The position numbers and the translations under genes are program-made. Source: Candidatus Sulfopaludibacter sp. (GTDB lineage Bacteria; Acidobacteriota; Terriglobia; Bryobacterales; Bryobacteraceae). Taken from it: 35,180 nt of DNA. The notes beneath the pieces are model-generated. The model made no database searches and was not told where the DNA came from. It was given only the letters and a program-made list of their open reading frames with translations. Positions 32,378 to 35,180 of the stretch are shown here, piece after piece (position 1 is the stretch's first letter; each line of letters opens with the position of its first letter). The stretch is from contig JARLGM010000062.1 of assembly GCA_031292755.1 (NCBI GenBank), positions 1 through 35,180 of the forward strand, written 5' to 3'.

Positions 32378-33809
32378 ACAGCAGGGGCGTCCCGGCCGTC
32401 AGCGGCTGCTGCCGGATTTCCAGGCAGCCGCGCCCGGTCGGCAGGACTTTACCCGGATTCAGGTGACCCTCCGGGTCGAACAGCAGCTTTAAGCGGCTCA
32501 TCATCTCCAGCGTCTCCGGCGGGAATTGCCTGGCCATCAGTTCGTTCTTTTCCATGCCGACCCCGTGCTCGCCGGTGATCGAGCCGCCGGCTTCGATGCA
32601 ATATCCCAGGATGGCCTCGCCGCACCCCCGCGCCTTCTCCAGGTCCCCGGCTTGGCGCGGATTGAACAGGATGATCGGGTGCATGTTGCCATCCCCGGCG
32701 TGAAAGATGTTGCTGATGGTCAGGCCGGAACTCCGGGCCACTTCGGCGATGAAACGCAGGGTGGGCGCAATCTTGGTCCGGGGCACCACGCCATCCTGCA
32801 CATAATACGTCGGACTCACGCGCCCCACCGCGCCGAAAGCGTTCTTGCGCCCCTTCCACAACAGGTCGCGCTCCGCGGCGGTCCGCGCCACCCGGAATTC
32901 GCGCGCGCCGCACAGCAGGCATGCCTCCCGGATCTGCTCCACCTGCTCTTCCACCTGCTCGCGCAACCCTTCCAGTTCGATCAGCAGGACCGCGGAAGCA
33001 TCCATCGGATAGCCCGCGTGAGTGGCCTCTTCCACCATCCGCAGCATCACGCCATCCAGCATTTCCACCGCCACCGGCGTGATGGCGCGGGCCGTAATCT
33101 CCGCCACCGTGCGTCCGGCATCCTCGCCGGATTCGTAAATCGCCAGCGCGGTCTTCACCAGTTCCACCTTGCGCATCAGCCGGACCGTCACGCGCGTCAC
33201 CAGCGCCATGGTCCCTTCCGACCCGGTGAGCAGCCCGGTGAGGTCGTATCCCGGCAAGTCGCACTCCTTGCCCCCCGTTTCGACAATCGCGCCGTCCGGC
33301 AGCACCAGCTCCAGCCCCAGAACATGATTCGTGGTCACCCCATAGGCCAAGGTGTGCGGACCGCCGGCATTCTCCGACACGTTGCCGCCGATGGTGCACG
33401 CCCGCTGGCTGGAAGGATCGGGCGCGTAGAAATAGCCGTTGCCCTCCACCGCGGCGGTGATGTCCAGGTTGACCACGCCGGGCTGCACCACCGCGCGCTC
33501 ATCTTCCAGGTCGATCTCCAGGATGCGGTTCATGCGCGCGAAGGCCACCACAAGGCCGCCCTCGCGCGGGATCGCTCCGCCCGAAAGTCCCGTACCCGCG
33601 CCCCGGCCGACCACCGGCAGCCGGTATTCGCGAGCCAGTTTCACAATATGCGAGACATCCAGCGCGGTGCGGGGGAATACCACCAGGTCGGGCGCGTGTT
33701 TATCGACTCCGCCATCGTATTCGTAGAGTTTCAGGTCGTCCGGCTGGTCCAGGTAGTTGCCCGGTCCCAGCAGTGCGGCGAAGCGATCCCTGGCTCCCTT
33801 GGGTAGCAT
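32376..33809 (-). CDS. glcD: Glycolate oxidase subunit GlcD-type FAD-linked oxidase
   Basis: The 477-residue protein starts at ATG 33809 with GGAG seven bases upstream. It has the FAD-binding PCMH domain (VFPRTALDVSHIVKLAREY, RGAGTGLSGG, PDPSSQRACTIGGNVSENAGGPHTLAYG and LLTGSEGTMALVT) and the FAD-oxidase C-terminal domain (HAGDGNMHPIILF, GGSITGEHGVGMEK and FDPEGHLNPGKVLP). It is probably the catalytic subunit oxidising glycolate or D-lactate. GlcE and GlcF do not follow; the gene ends in a terminator. It is 17 bases after galU and may be cotranscribed. Confidence 0.93.
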   Translation of the reverse strand: MLPKGARDRFAALLGPGNYLDQPDDLKLYEYDGGVDKHAPDLVVFPRTALDVSHIVKLAREYRLPVVGRGAGTGLSGGAIPREGGLVVAFARMNRILEIDLEDERAVVQPGVVNLDITAAVEGNGYFYAPDPSSQRACTIGGNVSENAGGPHTLAYGVTTNHVLGLELVLPDGAIVETGGKECDLPGYDLTGLLTGSEGTMALVTRVTVRLMRKVELVKTALAIYESGEDAGRTVAEITARAITPVAVEMLDGVMLRMVEEATHAGYPMDASAVLLIELEGLREQVEEQVEQIREACLLCGAREFRVARTAAERDLLWKGRKNAFGAVGRVSPTYYVQDGVVPRTKIAPTLRFIAEVARSSGLTISNIFHAGDGNMHPIILFNPRQAGDLEKARGCGEAILGYCIEAGGSITGEHGVGMEKNELMARQFPPETLEMMSRLKLLFDPEGHLNPGKVLPTGRGCLEIRQQPLTAGTPLL

Positions 33810-33826
33810 GGCTCAACTCCGGCGTC

Positions 33827-34711
33827 TCACAGCGTCAGCCCTTTCAGGTATTCGCGAAACGGCCCCCCCAGGTCATGCCGGCGCAGGGCCAGTTCGACGG
33901 TGGCTTTCAGAAAGCCCAGCTTATCGCCGGCATCGTAGCGCGTTCCTTCAAAGCGGTAGGCGTAGATCGGCCGGCTGCGCAACAGGTGGCGCAACGCGTC
34001 GGTCAACTGGATTTCCCCTCCCGACCCAGGGTCAATGGCATTCAGCGAGCTGAAGATTTCCGGGGTCAGCACATACCGGCCGATAATCGCCAGGTTCGAA
34101 GGGGCCTCGCCGGGTTTCGGCTTCTCCACCAGATCGCGAATCCGGTAGACGCGGTCAGCGCTGCCGTTGTGCGCGATGGGTTCGGCATCGATGGCGCCGT
34201 AGGACGAAATGCTGTCCGCCGGCACTTCCATGACCGCCAGCACCGGCGCCATAAAAAAGCCGTAGATATCCAGAAGTTGGCGCAGACATGGCGTTTCGGC
34301 GTCGATCACGTCATCGGCCAGCACCACGGCGAAAGGCTCCTCGCCCACCAGTTCGCTCGCCCGGAGCACGGCATGTCCCAGACCCAAAGCCTCTTTCTGA
34401 CGAACGTAGGAGACGTTGATCATGTCGGATATTCCGTGCACGATCGCCAGCAGATCCTTTTTGCCGCGCGATTCCAGCAGGTACTCCAGCTCAAAGCTCA
34501 CGTCAAAGTGATCTTCGATCGCGGATTTGCCGCGGCCGGTGACCATAATAATGTTCTGAATGCCCGAATGCAGCGCCTCCTCCACCCCGTACTGAATGAT
34601 GGGTTTGTCCACGATCGGCAACATCTCTTTCGGCTGAGCCTTGGTGGCGGGTAGGAATCGCGTGCCCAGCCCCGCCGCGGGGAAAACCGCTTTTCGAACT
34701 TTAACCGGCAT
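33827..34711 (-). CDS. galU: UTP-glucose-1-phosphate uridylyltransferase
   Basis: From the ATG at 34711 the protein has 294 residues, the usual length. The nucleotidyltransferase signature is complete: KAVFPAAGLGTRFLPATKAQ, then PKEMLPIVDKPIIQYGVEEA. Further conserved segments are VLADDVI, PADSISSYGAID, LVEKPKPGEAPSNLAIIGRYVL, GGEIQLTDAL and GTRYDAGDKLGFLKA. It makes UDP-glucose from UTP and glucose 1-phosphate for cell-envelope glycans and galactose metabolism. A Met at 34747 would start a longer frame without homology. GGAG lies close to the chosen ATG. Confidence 0.95.
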   Translation of the reverse strand: MPVKVRKAVFPAAGLGTRFLPATKAQPKEMLPIVDKPIIQYGVEEALHSGIQNIIMVTGRGKSAIEDHFDVSFELEYLLESRGKKDLLAIVHGISDMINVSYVRQKEALGLGHAVLRASELVGEEPFAVVLADDVIDAETPCLRQLLDIYGFFMAPVLAVMEVPADSISSYGAIDAEPIAHNGSADRVYRIRDLVEKPKPGEAPSNLAIIGRYVLTPEIFSSLNAIDPGSGGEIQLTDALRHLLRSRPIYAYRFEGTRYDAGDKLGFLKATVELALRRHDLGGPFREYLKGLTL

Positions 34712-34765
34712 CCTCTCCAGTGTGGGGCCAACCGCCCCCGCTTGCAACAGCTTGCTGTCGATTCA

Positions 34766-34794
34766 TTGTGTTTCCACTTCCTCTGTGCTATTTA
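34766..34794 (+). promoter_or_regulatory. Candidate ferredoxin promoter
   Basis: TTGTGT (34766-34771) and TATTTA (34789-34794) are separated by exactly 17 bases in the divergent galU-ferredoxin gap. The spacing is ideal but each box matches the consensus in only about half of its positions. Transcription would start near 34801, with the ATG at 34818. Confidence 0.35.
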
Positions 34795-34817
34795 TATGTC
34801 CTGGGAAAATAACCGCA

Positions 34818-35078
34818 ATGGCATACGTTATAGCTGAACCTTGCATCGGCACTAAAGACACGGCCTGCGTCGACGCTTGTCCGGTCGATTGCATTCATCC
34901 AAAGAAAGACGAGCCCAATCATGCGGAGGCGGAACTGCTCTATATCGATCCTGTGGAATGTATCGATTGCGGGGCGTGTGTTCCGGTCTGCCCGGTCTCG
35001 GCGATCTTTGCGCTGGACGACCTGCCTGAAAAATGGTCGGAATTCACGGCCAAAAACGCCGCCTACTACGGCCGCTAG
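34818..35078 (+). CDS. 7Fe ferredoxin ([3Fe-4S][4Fe-4S])
   Basis: The 86-residue protein starts at ATG 34818 (MAYVIAEPCIG). The cysteines follow the Azotobacter FdI pattern: Cys9, Cys17, Cys21 and Cys25, then Cys48, 51, 54 and 58 (C-x2-C-x2-C-x3-C-P). By analogy Cys9, Cys17 and Cys58 hold the [3Fe-4S] cluster and Cys21, 48, 51 and 54 the [4Fe-4S] cluster. C-x7-C at the beginning is the 7Fe signature. It should carry electrons in the cytoplasm; the partner is not indicated by neighbours. It is not part of an operon here. Confidence 0.92.
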   Translation: MAYVIAEPCIGTKDTACVDACPVDCIHPKKDEPNHAEAELLYIDPVECIDCGACVPVCPVSAIFALDDLPEKWSEFTAKNAAYYGR

Positions 35079-35116
35079 GACAGGCTACCGGCCGGTCCAG
35101 TCTCCGAAAAGACAGT

Positions 35117-35180
35117 CTACGCTACCGGCCGGTAGGTCGCGCTCGCGGTGTCCGTCTCCCACAGACGCACCGCCGCCACC
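35117..35180 (-). CDS. Probable C-terminus of a QueD/6-pyruvoyl-tetrahydropterin synthase-family protein (partial)
   Basis: The minus frame entering from the right end reads VAAVRLWETDTASATYRPVA and then a stop at 35117-35119. The pattern VR-[LV]-[WY]-E-T-x-T-x2-A-x-Y-R is the usual end of QueD/PTPS proteins, with the Glu in the active site. Only about 20 residues are visible, so the assignment rests on this motif. The gene converges on the ferredoxin. Confidence 0.45.
   Translation of the reverse strand, partial: VAAVRLWETDTASATYRPVA

Noticed and set aside
35084..35133. Two copies of GCTACCGGCCGGT 37 bases apart.
   Set aside because: The second copy is within the C-terminal codons of the QueD-like frame. 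The short GC-rich palindrome is common enough in such DNA to be chance.
1..35180. CRISPR array, rRNA or tRNA genes, transposase or integrase genes.
   Set aside because: No spaced direct repeats, no rRNA or complete tRNA, and no transposase or integrase motif were seen on either strand.

Overview
The window is about 35 kb of GC-rich, gene-dense bacterial chromosome. It most likely comes from an acidobacterium of the Bryobacterales (Solibacter) group. The best single marker is the protein encoded at 10042-12816: it combines an SBBP-type beta-propeller with the C-terminal domain I recognise as TIGR03437, defined on Solibacter. Paired Gfo/Idh/MocA oxidoreductases with a Tat leader and a secretin fused to a cohesin-like domain fit the same group. 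This placement is inferred from protein content; there is no rRNA or tRNA gene in the window.

Layout. 1-4133 (+): the end of an AddB-type nuclease and a complete AddA-type helicase-nuclease, overlapping by 10 bases. 4136-4511 (+): a frameshifted HicB remnant. 4550-8231 (-): a translationally coupled three-gene unit of two Gfo/Idh/MocA oxidoreductases and a secreted SGNH esterase, divergent from a secreted S10 carboxypeptidase (8297-9847, +). 10042-13908 (-): the large beta-propeller protein and a Nudix hydrolase. 13996-15618 (+): a YbiT-like ABC-F ATPase that faces rpmE (L31). 15980-16235 (-): a strongly structured RNA region upstream of rpmE. 16303-17340 (-): an alpha/beta hydrolase. 17609-20517 (+): MFS transporter, PBP4-type DacB and an FmdB zinc ribbon. 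20514-27100 (-): an unknown anchored protein, DAHP synthase with an attenuator-like leader, a fibronectin-III lipoprotein, two pseudopilins and a TPR-secretin-cohesin protein. 27260-27727 (+): smpB. 27753-32278 (-): TonB-dependent receptor, YfiR and a CHASE8-type hybrid histidine kinase. 32376-34711 (-): galU and glcD, followed by a 30-bp terminator hairpin. 34818-35078 (+): a 7Fe ferredoxin, converging on the end of a probable QueD-family gene.

The most interesting parts are three. (1) The receptor-YfiR-kinase operon looks like the P. aeruginosa YfiBNR logic with the OmpA-like partner replaced by a TonB-dependent receptor and the diguanylate cyclase replaced by a hybrid histidine kinase. (2) The region upstream of rpmE contains a 16-nt complement of the 16S rRNA 3' end, a 13-codon ORF, a 15-bp helix and an intrinsic terminator. 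Its wobble pairs are compatible only with transcription on the minus strand. It is either a stand-alone small RNA or a regulated rpmE leader. (3) The aroF leader has mutually exclusive antiterminator and terminator stems and a possible short leader peptide with Tyr and Trp codons.

All functions are read from motifs and family knowledge; no database or folding program was run.
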